Positions 9,196-17,704 of a stretch of 64,000 bases of DNA are shown in pieces. Each line of letters begins with the position of its first letter. Positions within the stretch are counted from its first letter, which is position 1. Origin of the DNA: Leifsonia sp. Root112D2 (GTDB lineage Bacteria; Actinomycetota; Actinomycetes; Actinomycetales; Microbacteriaceae). Position numbers and translations under genes: made by a program. Below the pieces are notes generated by a model. The model did not search any database. It was not told the origin of the DNA and saw only the letters and a list, made by a program, of their open reading frames with translations. Location of the stretch: positions 985,480-1,049,479 of the forward strand of contig NZ_LMCU01000001.1 of the NCBI RefSeq assembly GCF_001424905.1, written 5' to 3'.

Positions 9196-9224
9196 ATGTA
9201 ACTCATTGTCGTGACGATCGTCAA
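9196..9224 (-). promoter_or_regulatory. Promoter of the polar amino-acid ABC operon with an overlapping palindrome
   Basis: On the minus strand, TTGACG (9219-9224) and TTACAT (9196-9201) are separated by exactly 17 bases, a good sigma-70-type match. A perfect 12-base palindrome, TGACGATCGTCA (9212-9223), overlaps the -35 element and could be an operator, for example for the MarR encoded at the end of the operon. Confidence 0.6.
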
Positions 9225-9285
9225 TTTTTCTGATGAATGTCACAGCGCGTTCTGCCGCGCGTTCTGCACCAGATCACGGCGCACT

Positions 9286-9321
9286 CGCAGCGCACCCACA
9301 CCGAGGCGTGGGTGCGCTGCG
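9286..9321 (-). terminator. Hairpin terminator after the GH127 gene
   Basis: A perfect 14-bp stem (9286-9299 pairing with 9308-9321) encloses an 8-base loop and lies just past the stop codon of the GH127 gene. There is no T tract, as is common for GC-rich actinobacterial terminators. Confidence 0.65.
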
Positions 9322-9349
9322 CAAACGGGGTGATCGTGACCCGAGCAGG

Positions 9350-11263
9350 TCAGGACTGCACCGGCAACCACACGCGCATAGTGGACGGCCCGCGGTTGGC
9401 CCACCGAAAGTACGGAATGAGGTCGACCATCGCGGCCGCGGGCAGCGCGGGCGCGTCTCTCGCCCCGTACGGCCAGCCCTCGCCATGCTCCGGCTGCTCC
9501 GAGGCCAGTCGCATGCGGGCGCCGGCCGCGGTGGTCTGCACGCCGGCGCGGATGTCGACGCTCACCCCATTTACGCTGCGCGCGCCGGGCAGATCGGTCG
9601 ACTCCATCGCCAGCACGAGCGGCCCGCGCTCCACGGCGATGGTGCCGCGCACCGCGTCGATCCGCGGATCGGGGCGCACGATGCGGGCATCCATCGGCAG
9701 GCTCAGCGTCACCGTGTCGCCGGCGCGAAAGCGCCGCGTCAGCTGAACCGTTCCCGCGGAGGCGGCCCGCACCACCTCGTCGTTCACTGTCACGGTGGCC
9801 CCGCCACCCGCCCAGGCCGGCACCCGCAGCGTGATGCCGATCTCGGCATCCGGCGCCTCGGTCACCGTCACCACAACGTCGCCCTCGAGCGGGTAACCGG
9901 ATGCGACGCGCAGCGCGACCGGGCCGGCATCCAGCTCCGTGCTCACCTCATAGTCCCCGTACTGATGCAATTGCACGGCACCCGACGAGGCGGTGGCGAA
10001 ATACAGCCCGACGCTCGCCAAAGTTCGGGCAACGTTGGTGGGGCAGCACGAGACCTGAAACCAGGGCGCGCGCATGCTGGACTCTGCCCGCTCGCTCAGG
10101 GCATCGTCATCCGGTGCCTCACCGACCGTGCGCTGGTGCAGGGTGTTGGCGTAATAGAACGCGCGCCCGTCTTCACGCGGCGAGGCCAGCACCGTGTTGA
10201 GCAGGGTGCGCTCCATGAGGTCGGCGTACTTGCTCTCACCTGTCTTCAGCAGCAGCCGCCAACTCAGCATCACCGAGCCGATGCCCGCGCACGTCTCGGA
10301 GTATGCCCGGTCGGGGGGCAGCTCGTAGTCTTCGCCAAATGCCTCATTCTGGTGATGAGACCCCATGCCGCCGGTTATATACGTGCGCCGGTATACCGTG
10401 TTCTGCCACTGCGTCTCGATGGCGGCGGCCAGTTCGCCGTCGCCTGTCTCGACGGCAACATCGAGCGCACCGCAAGCCAGATAGAGTGCGCGCACCGCGT
10501 GCCCGCGCAGCACGCTCGCCTGGCGCACGGGCATGTCGTCGAGAAAGTAGTCGTGACCCTGCTGAATGCTGGTGCGCAGCGTGCCACTCCCCCGGCGCTG
10601 CACGAACAGCTGCGCCAGTTCGAGATACCTCTCATCGCCGGTGGCGCGGGAGAACTCGGCGAGCGCCGGCTCGATCTCCGGATGCCCGCACACGGCATCG
10701 CGCCCCGTCGGCCCGAACTCGCGGTACACGTGGTCGGCGAGCCGCCTCGCAACCCCCACCAGCCGATCGTTGTTGCCGTTGCCGTTGCGCAGCCGGGCGA
10801 CGGCGGCCTGAATCAGGTGGCCGAAGCAATACAGCTCGTGGCCCCACTCCAGATTCGAGTACCGCGCGGGCTGACCGTCGCGCCCGAAGCTCGTGTGCAG
10901 GTAACCGTCGGCTTCTTGGGCGGCGGCGACGCGCATGACGAGGGCATCGTAGCGGCGCTGCAGCGCGGCATCCGGCTGCCGGCCGAGCTCCCACGCCATG
11001 GCCTCGAGCAGCTTGTAGATCTCCGAATCAATGAACTCGATGCCCGAGTGCCGGCCGGCGATGCTGCCATCGGCGGCTCGGTCGAAGTTGGCTATCCAGC
11101 CGATGCGCTCCATCCACCTCTCGCAGTGCCCGAGAATCGTCGAGGCGTTGAGTTTCTGCCGTTCTCCCCAGAACCCGCCGGTGAGGCGAACTTCCTGCGG
11201 CCCGAGCGGGCGCAGCAGCGAGTGGGAGGGGACCACAGGGCCGCCCGTCGTCTCAGCGCCCAA
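9350..11263 (-). CDS. Glycoside hydrolase family 127 (beta-L-arabinofuranosidase type)
   Basis: A 637-residue GH127 protein (DUF1680). The zinc and catalytic residues of this family can be seen: Glu323 and Cys325 in SETCAG, and Cys406-Cys407 in CCPTN, one of which is the cysteine nucleophile in characterised members. An (alpha/alpha)6 barrel should fill residues ~25-440, followed by beta-sandwich domains. No signal peptide is present, so it acts in the cytoplasm on imported oligosaccharides. It is last in the sugar operon and overlaps the GH31 gene by 11 bases. Together with GH31 and the ABC importer, this suggests breakdown of arabinose- and xylose-containing side chains; the exact glycan is inferred. 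Confidence 0.92.
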   Translation of the reverse strand: MGAETTGGPVVPSHSLLRPLGPQEVRLTGGFWGERQKLNASTILGHCERWMERIGWIANFDRAADGSIAGRHSGIEFIDSEIYKLLEAMAWELGRQPDAALQRRYDALVMRVAAAQEADGYLHTSFGRDGQPARYSNLEWGHELYCFGHLIQAAVARLRNGNGNNDRLVGVARRLADHVYREFGPTGRDAVCGHPEIEPALAEFSRATGDERYLELAQLFVQRRGSGTLRTSIQQGHDYFLDDMPVRQASVLRGHAVRALYLACGALDVAVETGDGELAAAIETQWQNTVYRRTYITGGMGSHHQNEAFGEDYELPPDRAYSETCAGIGSVMLSWRLLLKTGESKYADLMERTLLNTVLASPREDGRAFYYANTLHQRTVGEAPDDDALSERAESSMRAPWFQVSCCPTNVARTLASVGLYFATASSGAVQLHQYGDYEVSTELDAGPVALRVASGYPLEGDVVVTVTEAPDAEIGITLRVPAWAGGGATVTVNDEVVRAASAGTVQLTRRFRAGDTVTLSLPMDARIVRPDPRIDAVRGTIAVERGPLVLAMESTDLPGARSVNGVSVDIRAGVQTTAAGARMRLASEQPEHGEGWPYGARDAPALPAAAMVDLIPYFRWANRGPSTMRVWLPVQS

Positions 11264-13256
11264 GGTTCACCTCGGCTCCTTCGCGCAGAAAGACTGGAAT
11301 GCGCTCGATCGGCGCATCCACGCTCACGCTCACCCCACCCTCGGTCACGGTGCCGTCGAACGCATCGACCCAGCGGGCGCCGAGCGGCAGGTACACCTCG
11401 CGCGAACGCTGCCCTGCCCGGCTGATCGGGGCAACGAGAATGTCGGGGCCGAAGAGAAACTCGTCCTCGACCTGCCACGCACCTGAGTCATCTGGGTAGT
11501 CGACGAAGAGCGGCCGCATGGGCGGCAGCCCGGTTGCGGATGCTGCCCGCATTTGTTCGTGGATGTACGGCCGCAACCGCTCCCTCAGATGCAGCAGTTC
11601 GGAGATGATGCCATAGGCCTGCTCGCCATACGACCACACCTCGTTCGGGCCGCCGGTCTGCGCGGAACTCGTGGGCGTGCGCGGTTCGCGGTCCCCGTGC
11701 AGGCGGAACAGCGGACAGAACACCCCGAACTGGAACCACCGGATCATGAGCTCCTGGTAGGCCGGATCGCTCGCGTTGCCGCCATGGAACCCGCCGATGT
11801 CCGTGGTCCACCACGGGATGCCCGAGATGGCGATGTTGAGCCCCGCCCTGATCTGTTGCTCCAGCGACTGCCACGTGGCGGGAATATCCCCCGACCACAC
11901 GGCGGCGCCGTATTTCTGTGCCCCGGCCCAGGCCGAACGGCACAGCAACACGGTGGGCTGCTGCCCTGTGGCGGCCATGCCCTCGGCGAAGAGCCGCGCA
12001 TTCTCCTTCGGGTATATGTTCGCCACCTCGGCCCCGGACCCGGCGTAATACATGGTATTCCCCGGATGCGCAGGGTTCAGTTCCGGCTCGGAGGCGTCAA
12101 GCCAGAACACGCGAATTCCCTGATCGAGATAGTTCTTCTTCACCAGATTCCAGATGTATTCGCGGGTCTCGGGGTTCGTCGGATCATAGAACGCCAGGGG
12201 CATCGGCGTGGACATGCCCTTGTCCTGGATGGTCTGCTGAAACTCGACGCCCTGGTCGGCACCGACGAGCAGTCCACGGTCGCGATAGTCGGCGAAGTTC
12301 TCGGACAGCGGCGAGATGGTCGGCCAGATCGACACCATGAGTTCGATGCCGAGCTCCCCGAGTTCGCTCACCATCGCCGCCGGGTCCGGCCACTCGGCGT
12401 CATCGAAGCGATAGTCCCCCATCGCCGACCAGTGAAAGTAGTCGGCGACGATCACCGAGAGCGGCAGCCCGCGCCGCTTGTGCTCGCGCGCAACCCCCAG
12501 CAGTTCCTCCTGATCGAGGTAGCGCAGCTTGCTCTGCCAGAACCCGCTCGCCCACTCGGGCAGCTCGGGAACGTGCCCCGTCACATCCGCGTATCGCGCC
12601 AGAATGTCGGCCGGACTGGGCGCCGCCGTGAACCAGTAGTCGATCTCACGGGCCTGATCGGCCTGCCAACGTGTGGCGTTCGAGGCGAACTCCACCCGGC
12701 CAACGGCCGGCACGTTCCACAGCATTCCATAGCCGCGGTCAGAGAGCACGAAGGGAATGTTCACCTCGGCATTGCGTTGCACCAGGTCGAGCGACAGGCC
12801 CTTGATGTCGAGTCGCCCGTGCGTGCGCTGGCCGAGACCGTACAGTTTTTCGCCCTCGTAGGCCTCGAACTGCTGGTGGATCTCGTACGCGCCGGAACGG
12901 TTGCCGAGATAGACCCGCGCCCCGGGCATCCAGAAGTGCTCGCGGCTCTCGGCGAGCAACTCGGCACCCGTGCTCGTGCGGGTGAAACTGAGCTGCGGCT
13001 CGGGGTAGGCGAGCTCGGCATCGAAGCGCACCGTCACGGTGAGCTCACCGTTCACGAGCGTCGCGTCATCGGTCTGCACCGTCACCGCCGCCGATCCTGC
13101 CGGCGCCACATCCTCCAGTGCACCGGCACTTTCGCTCGGAATGCGATACTGACTGCCTCGCACGCGCACGCTGTCGGCACCCCACGCCTCAATGCGCAGA
13201 ACCTCGTGCCGGTGCCGTACCTCGAGCGCGTTGTCGAGTGGTCGAAATGTCACCAT
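11253..13256 (-). CDS. Glycoside hydrolase family 31 (alpha-xylosidase-like)
   Basis: A 667-residue GH31 enzyme. An N-terminal beta-sandwich precedes the (beta/alpha)8 barrel. The nucleophile is Asp387 in FWLDASEPE and the acid/base is Asp457 in WSGDIPATW. Other GH31 hallmarks are 'GFWQSKLRYLDQEELL' and 'PWWTTDIGGF'. The length and the FWLDASEPE form of the nucleophile motif are like YicI-type alpha-xylosidases rather than alpha-glucosidases, but specificity is not proven. No signal peptide. It lies between the permease gene (58-bp gap) and GH127 in a LacI-controlled operon, so it probably trims imported oligosaccharides in the cytoplasm. Confidence 0.92.
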   Translation of the reverse strand: MVTFRPLDNALEVRHRHEVLRIEAWGADSVRVRGSQYRIPSESAGALEDVAPAGSAAVTVQTDDATLVNGELTVTVRFDAELAYPEPQLSFTRTSTGAELLAESREHFWMPGARVYLGNRSGAYEIHQQFEAYEGEKLYGLGQRTHGRLDIKGLSLDLVQRNAEVNIPFVLSDRGYGMLWNVPAVGRVEFASNATRWQADQAREIDYWFTAAPSPADILARYADVTGHVPELPEWASGFWQSKLRYLDQEELLGVAREHKRRGLPLSVIVADYFHWSAMGDYRFDDAEWPDPAAMVSELGELGIELMVSIWPTISPLSENFADYRDRGLLVGADQGVEFQQTIQDKGMSTPMPLAFYDPTNPETREYIWNLVKKNYLDQGIRVFWLDASEPELNPAHPGNTMYYAGSGAEVANIYPKENARLFAEGMAATGQQPTVLLCRSAWAGAQKYGAAVWSGDIPATWQSLEQQIRAGLNIAISGIPWWTTDIGGFHGGNASDPAYQELMIRWFQFGVFCPLFRLHGDREPRTPTSSAQTGGPNEVWSYGEQAYGIISELLHLRERLRPYIHEQMRAASATGLPPMRPLFVDYPDDSGAWQVEDEFLFGPDILVAPISRAGQRSREVYLPLGARWVDAFDGTVTEGGVSVSVDAPIERIPVFLREGAEVNLGR

Positions 13257-13314
13257 GAGTGAAGAAGTCTCCCGTCAGAACAGATAGAACGAATAGCGGA
13301 TGCGAGCTCGACGC

Positions 13315-14133
13315 TCAGTCCTTCACGGCCCCCGCCGTCACCCCGGCCGCGACATAGCGCTGCGCGAGCACCAGCAGCACGGCCGCGGGAATGGATGCGA
13401 CGACCGCGGTGGCCATGATCGAGTTCCACTCTTGGTTGTTGTTGCCGATGTATGCGTAGATTCCGAGCGTGATGGGCCGGGCGGATCCGCCGCTGTCGAG
13501 TGTCGAGGCGAAGATGAAGTCCGACCACGCCCACAGGAAGGCGAACAGCGACACCGTCACGATGGAGTTGCGGCTCACCGGCATGACTATCGAGATGAAG
13601 GTGCGCCAGGATCCGGCGCCGTCGATCTTCGCCGCCTGCATCAGCTCGTTCGGAATGCCCGACATGAATGCCGTGAAGATCAGCACGCCGAACGGAACGG
13701 CGATGGTCGAGTCGGCGAGAATCAGGCCGGGAATCGAGTTGAGGATGCCGAGATTCAGGTAGATGGCGTAGAAGCCCATTGCCATGATGATGCCCGGAAT
13801 CATCTGCGCGATCAGCAGGATGAAGTTGAGCGCACCACGCCCGCGAGGGCGCAGCTTTGCCAGCGAATACGCCGCCGGTGCCGCCAGCACCACCGTCAGC
13901 ACGACCGTGCCGAGCCCTATCACCAGGCTGGTGGCGAGATAGGGCAACTGCTGGCTCAGCACCGCCTGGTAGCCCTCGAACGTCGCGTTGAACGGAAACC
14001 ATGACGGCGGCGACTTGCGCATATCCTGCGCCGGAGTGAGCGAGACGTTGATCATCCAGTAGACGGGAAAGAGCATGATCGCGGTCAGCACGATGCCTAT
14101 AGCGGTCTTCCACCAGGGGCGCTTGCCGTTCAT
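13315..14133 (-). CDS. Carbohydrate ABC transporter permease (MalG/CUT1 type)
   Basis: A 272-residue CUT1-family permease with about six membrane segments. The EAA loop reads 'QAAKIDGAGSWRTFISIVMP' near residue 190. A short N-terminal cytoplasmic tail precedes the first membrane segment (WWKTAIGIVLTAIMLFPVYW). Its ATG overlaps the stop of the other permease gene by 4 bases. It pairs with that permease and the family 1 binding protein. The operon has no ATPase gene, as is usual in actinobacterial CUT1 systems, where a shared MsiK-type ATPase is encoded elsewhere. Confidence 0.95.
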   Translation of the reverse strand: MNGKRPWWKTAIGIVLTAIMLFPVYWMINVSLTPAQDMRKSPPSWFPFNATFEGYQAVLSQQLPYLATSLVIGLGTVVLTVVLAAPAAYSLAKLRPRGRGALNFILLIAQMIPGIIMAMGFYAIYLNLGILNSIPGLILADSTIAVPFGVLIFTAFMSGIPNELMQAAKIDGAGSWRTFISIVMPVSRNSIVTVSLFAFLWAWSDFIFASTLDSGGSARPITLGIYAYIGNNNQEWNSIMATAVVASIPAAVLLVLAQRYVAAGVTAGAVKD

Positions 14134-15107
14134 GACACATCCTGCTTTCGCTGGGTGCGAATGTAGATGAGCCCGAAGATGAGCGCGAGAACGATCAGCA
14201 GGTTGCCGACGGCCGCCGCCGGGCTGAAGTCGGGCAGCACCGATCCGAAGCCGAGCTGGTACGACCAGGTTGCGAAGGTGGTCGAGGCGTTGGCGGGGCC
14301 GCCACGGGTCATGATCCAGATGATGTCGAAGACCTTGAGCGTGTAGACCAGGCCGAGCAGAATCGTGATGGCCGAGACGGGCCGCAGCAGCGGGAATGTG
14401 ACCCGCCAGAACTTCTGCCAGCCGTTCGCCCCGTCGAGGGCCGCTGCCTCATAGATGTCGCCCGGAATGTTCTGCAGCCCGCTGTAGAGAATGACGAGGT
14501 TGAATGGGATGCCTATCCAGATGTTCGCGATGATCACCGAGGTCAGCGCCCACTGCGGTGAGGTGAGCCAGTTGACCTGGCTGATCCCCATGGATGCGAG
14601 CACCGAGTTCACGACGCCGGAATCGCTGTTGAGCATCCACGACCAGGTGCTCGCCGAGACGATCAACGGAAGCAGCCACGGCACCAGGAACAGTGCGCGC
14701 AGCGTGGCCGAGAGCCGAAAGTTCTGGAAGAAGAACACCGCCAGCACCATGCCGATGGCGAACTGGAACACGATGGAGATCACCGTGAACAGGGCGGTAT
14801 GCAGGAACGCCGGCCCGAAGGTCGGGTTCTGAAACACCCTGATGTAGTTGTCGAACCACACGAACGGGGCGTTGCCCTGAACGAAGGACCGCACCGTGTA
14901 GTCCTTGAGACTCAGCTCCAGGTTGCGGTAGAGCGGATACGCGTAGAAGACGGCCATATAGATGACGACCGGGGCGAGGAACGCCCACGCCGCCCATTGC
15001 CCGGACCGGCGGCGACGCGTGCTGTTCCCGCGGCCGGGTGGGGCGACATCCGTTGCCCCACCCGTGCCGCGCACAGATCGCCTGGGTGCGCTCTGTGTCA
15101 GTGCCAT
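14130..15107 (-). CDS. Carbohydrate ABC transporter permease (MalF/CUT1 type)
   Basis: A 325-residue permease from the ATG at 15107. The frame is open to 15275 but that would run into the binding-protein gene; the ATG at 15107 has GAGGTAA about 7 bases upstream and gives a normal N-terminus, a polar ~35-residue tail rich in Arg before the first membrane segment. The EAA loop is 'EAAALDGANGWQKFWRVTFP'. The gene begins 31 bases after the binding-protein stop codon and ends in an ATGA overlap with the second permease. It should form half of the membrane channel for the sugar importer. Confidence 0.94.
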   Translation of the reverse strand: MALTQSAPRRSVRGTGGATDVAPPGRGNSTRRRRSGQWAAWAFLAPVVIYMAVFYAYPLYRNLELSLKDYTVRSFVQGNAPFVWFDNYIRVFQNPTFGPAFLHTALFTVISIVFQFAIGMVLAVFFFQNFRLSATLRALFLVPWLLPLIVSASTWSWMLNSDSGVVNSVLASMGISQVNWLTSPQWALTSVIIANIWIGIPFNLVILYSGLQNIPGDIYEAAALDGANGWQKFWRVTFPLLRPVSAITILLGLVYTLKVFDIIWIMTRGGPANASTTFATWSYQLGFGSVLPDFSPAAAVGNLLIVLALIFGLIYIRTQRKQDVS

Positions 15108-15138
15108 GGAATTACCTCGTTGTGTGTGGTGTGTCGTG

Positions 15139-16392
15139 TTACTTGATGGCGGCCGCGGCTGCGGTCTGCGCGGCCTGAAGTGCGGCCTTCGGGGTCTGCG
15201 TGCCACTGAGTGCATTCTGTACCGCACCCCACAGTTGCTGCGAGATCTTCGGGTACTTCGTGCCCAGGTTGTCACTCGTGCGACCCTTGGCTGCGGCGAC
15301 GGCCTTCACCCACGGTCCGAGTTCGGCGTTGCCCGCGACCTGCTCCTTCTGTGCGGCCTCGGTGGGTGCGATGTACGACAGCGTGTTGTCGGTCTTCACG
15401 AAGTTCGCCGTGCTGGTGAGGCACTTCGCGATCTTCGCGGATGTCGCATACCGAGCCGTGTCCTTCTGCACCGGGATGGTCATGAACTCGCCGCCGGTGG
15501 GCACGGGTGCATCTGGGCCGCTTTCGCCGGGAATGTTGAGAATGCCGTAGTCGATTCCGGCCTTCTTCACATTGCCCAGCTGCCAGGTGCCGTTCTCACC
15601 GAACGCGTAGTCACCGGTGGCGAATTCCTGCCAGCTGGTGGTCTGCGTGTTGTTGATGACCGAGTTGGGCGCGTAGCCCTTCTTTACCCAGTCGGTCCAC
15701 AGGGCCAGCGCCGAGACGGCCTTGTCGCTGTCGAGCTTCAGCAGGTCGGCTCCGGAACCCCAGAACCAGGGCAGGAACTGGAAGCTGCCCTCTTCGGTGC
15801 CGATGGCAGAGAAGGTGATGCCCTTCTTGCCCGCCGCCTTCACCTTGGCCAGCGCCGCAGTCAACGTGCTCCAGTCGGTGATGGATGCGACGTCGACGCC
15901 GGCAGCGCTCAGCACCTTCTTGTTGTAGTAAAGCGCCAGCGTGTTCGCACCGATCGGAACACCGTAGGTCTTGCCGTCCACGATGCCCGCATTGATGATG
16001 TTTTTCTGAATGCCGGTGGTGTCGAGTTTCGACTCATCCGTTGAGGTCAGGATGCCGGCATCCGCCAGCGTCGAGACCACGGGGTTGTCGACGAGCAACA
16101 GGTCGGCAGAACTCTTCTGCTGCCCGGCGAGCAGCGCCTTGTTGGTGAGAGCGGTGGTGTCGTAACCGGTGCGCTTGATGGTGACGCCGGCGTCCGTTCC
16201 GCACTGGTCGATGAGCTTCGTCCAGTCGCTGGATGCGTCGAACTGGGGGTATGGATCCCAGAACGTGTACGTTCCTCCGGCGCTGCTGCCTCCTCCGCTG
16301 CCCGATGACGAACAGCCGACGAGGCTGGCGACAACGGCCGCGGTCGCGACAGCGGCGCCGATGAGACGGGCCTTTCGTGCGTGTGCAATCAC
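15139..16392 (-). CDS. Sugar ABC transporter substrate-binding lipoprotein (family 1)
   Basis: A 417-residue family 1 solute-binding protein with a lipoprotein signal peptide ending SLVGC (Cys27) and a Gly/Ser-rich linker after it. Internal features typical of the family include 'KTYGVPIGANTLALYYNKK' and 'FWGSGADLLKLD'. It is first in the operon followed by two permeases, GH31 and GH127, and a LacI-type operator lies 38-52 bases upstream of the start codon. The ligand is probably an oligosaccharide carrying xylose or arabinose, judged only from the neighbouring hydrolases. Confidence 0.94.
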   Translation of the reverse strand: MIAHARKARLIGAAVATAAVVASLVGCSSSGSGGGSSAGGTYTFWDPYPQFDASSDWTKLIDQCGTDAGVTIKRTGYDTTALTNKALLAGQQKSSADLLLVDNPVVSTLADAGILTSTDESKLDTTGIQKNIINAGIVDGKTYGVPIGANTLALYYNKKVLSAAGVDVASITDWSTLTAALAKVKAAGKKGITFSAIGTEEGSFQFLPWFWGSGADLLKLDSDKAVSALALWTDWVKKGYAPNSVINNTQTTSWQEFATGDYAFGENGTWQLGNVKKAGIDYGILNIPGESGPDAPVPTGGEFMTIPVQKDTARYATSAKIAKCLTSTANFVKTDNTLSYIAPTEAAQKEQVAGNAELGPWVKAVAAAKGRTSDNLGTKYPKISQQLWGAVQNALSGTQTPKAALQAAQTAAAAAIK

Positions 16393-16430
16393 AGTATTCC
16401 TCCTTGAATCAGTGCTAATGGTGCGTATTT

Positions 16431-16444
16431 TCGAACCGGTTCGA
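16431..16444. promoter_or_regulatory. LacI-family operator before the sugar operon
   Basis: A perfect 14-base palindrome, TCGAACCGGTTCGA, lies 38 bases upstream of the binding-protein start. The same palindrome occurs at 17509-17522 before the LacI gene, and a one-mismatch copy at 17555-17568. The CG centre is typical of LacI-family operators. Confidence 0.85.
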
Positions 16445-16484
16445 CGTGGGATCCGGGTGAACCCGGGCCGATCCGGTTGCTCTT

Positions 16485-17489
16485 TTAGTGGGTGCTTCCC
16501 CGGTTCACGAGTTCGGGTGCGATGAATCGGGTCACCGGTGCGCCGGTGGCCTCGGGGTTCAGGATTCGTCGCACCAGTTGCTGAACCGCCTGGCGGCCCA
16601 GCGCATCCGGAGACGTCTCGATCGCCGTGTACGGCAGCGAGAACGATCGTCCGAAGTCTTTCGAGTAGAGGCTGACGACCGAGAGATCGTCGGGCGCCGT
16701 CACACCGCGCTCCATCAGCACCGACGGCAGTGCGGCGATCGACGCGTCATTGTGCACGATGAGAGCGGATGCCTCGGGCCGGGCATCGAGAACCGCGTGC
16801 AGGCTGCGCGAGATGGCCGGCTGCTGAGACTCGCCGTAGTAGGGGAAGATCTGGATGCCGTACCGGGCCGCGCGCTCCAGTGCCGCGTCGCGGAACCGCC
16901 ATCCGTACGCCCCACCGCGGTCGAAGACGTGCTTGGGCGGGGAGATGAGCACGATCTCGCGGTGGCCGAGGCCGTAGAGGTGGTCGACGAGCATGCGGGC
17001 GGCCTCGCCGAAGTCGAGGTCGAACACGTCGAGCCCCTCGGTGTCACCGGGCAGGCCGACGAGAGCACCGGGCTGAGCTGCGGCGCGCAGGGCCTCGAGG
17101 CGCGGATCGCGGTGGGTCACGTCGAGCAGAACCACGCCGTCCACCATGCCCGAGCCGGTGATGCGTGTGAGCGCGGCCGGGCCGTCGGCCTCGGTCACCA
17201 TGAGAATGTCGTAACCGAGCTCGCGTGCCGTGTCGGAGATCGGCAGAACATACTGCAGCATGGCGGGCGCGAACTCGTCTTTGTGGAACTGCAGGAGCAG
17301 GCCGAGAACCATGGTCTGCGAGGTGGCCAGGGCCCGGGCGCCCGCGTTGACGGTGAAGCCGAGGGCGGCGATGGCCCGCTCGATGCGCTCACGCGTCTCG
17401 CGGGAGATGGTGCGCTTGCCACTGAGGGCATATGACACCGTGCTGCGTGAGACTCCCGCCTCACGCGCCACATCGCTGATCGTCGCCAT
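16485..17489 (-). CDS. LacI-family transcriptional regulator of the sugar operon
   Basis: A 334-residue LacI/GalR-type regulator. The HTH is at the N-terminus (TISDVAREAGVSRSTVSYAL), then the hinge helix region ('ALGFTVNAGARALATSQT') and a periplasmic-binding-protein-like ligand domain. The ATG at 17489 is chosen because the HTH begins immediately after it and GAAGGA lies upstream; the frame is open to 17573. Two operator-like palindromes lie in its own promoter region and one before the sugar operon, which it follows on the genome, so autoregulation and repression of the sugar operon until inducer binds are likely. Confidence 0.94.
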   Translation of the reverse strand: MATISDVAREAGVSRSTVSYALSGKRTISRETRERIERAIAALGFTVNAGARALATSQTMVLGLLLQFHKDEFAPAMLQYVLPISDTARELGYDILMVTEADGPAALTRITGSGMVDGVVLLDVTHRDPRLEALRAAAQPGALVGLPGDTEGLDVFDLDFGEAARMLVDHLYGLGHREIVLISPPKHVFDRGGAYGWRFRDAALERAARYGIQIFPYYGESQQPAISRSLHAVLDARPEASALIVHNDASIAALPSVLMERGVTAPDDLSVVSLYSKDFGRSFSLPYTAIETSPDALGRQAVQQLVRRILNPEATGAPVTRFIAPELVNRGSTH

Positions 17490-17508
17490 TGCCGTCCTTC
17501 GCACTCTT

Positions 17509-17522
17509 TCGAACCGGTTCGA
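17509..17522. promoter_or_regulatory. LacI-family operator 1 before the lacI-type gene
   Basis: Perfect palindrome TCGAACCGGTTCGA, 20 bases before the regulator's ATG. It is identical to the operator at 16431-16444 and fits autorepression. Confidence 0.85.
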
Positions 17523-17554
17523 TAAATGTAGCGCCAGAATCGCCGTCGCACAAG

Positions 17555-17568
17555 TCGAATCGGTTCGA
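17555..17568. promoter_or_regulatory. LacI-family operator 2 before the lacI-type gene
   Basis: TCGAATCGGTTCGA, one mismatch from the perfect palindrome. Its centre is 46 bases from the centre of the copy at 17509-17522, a distance that could allow two dimers to bind or loop. Confidence 0.75.
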
Positions 17569-17608
17569 TTCAAAGTTCAGCGCCTTTCCGCGGCCGCCCG
17601 CAGCCTCG

Positions 17609-17668
17609 CGCGGGGTTTGCGCCGCTTCGCGGGAAGCCTGCCACCCGCGAAGCGGCGCAAACCCCGCG
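17609..17668 (-). terminator. Very long perfect hairpin between the MFS gene and lacI
   Basis: A 25-bp perfect stem (17609-17633 pairing with 17644-17668) encloses a 10-base loop. It lies after the stop codon of the MFS gene at 17705 and before the regulatory region of the lacI-type gene, so it probably terminates MFS transcription. No T tract follows. Confidence 0.65.
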
Positions 17669-17704
17669 GAACGCAGAAGTCGGGGATCGCCGTGCAGCCC
17701 GGCG

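Noticed and set aside
9233..11425. Long plus-strand open frame of about 730 codons over the GH127 gene
   Set aside because: It mirrors the GH127 gene in a GC-rich background, is rich in Arg/Pro/Ala/Gly/His, and has no recognisable motif, while the minus strand encodes a complete enzyme with its catalytic residues. Similar mirror frames over 615-1751, 11553-13262, 25945-27639, 31262-32449 and 56799-58352 were dropped for the same reason.
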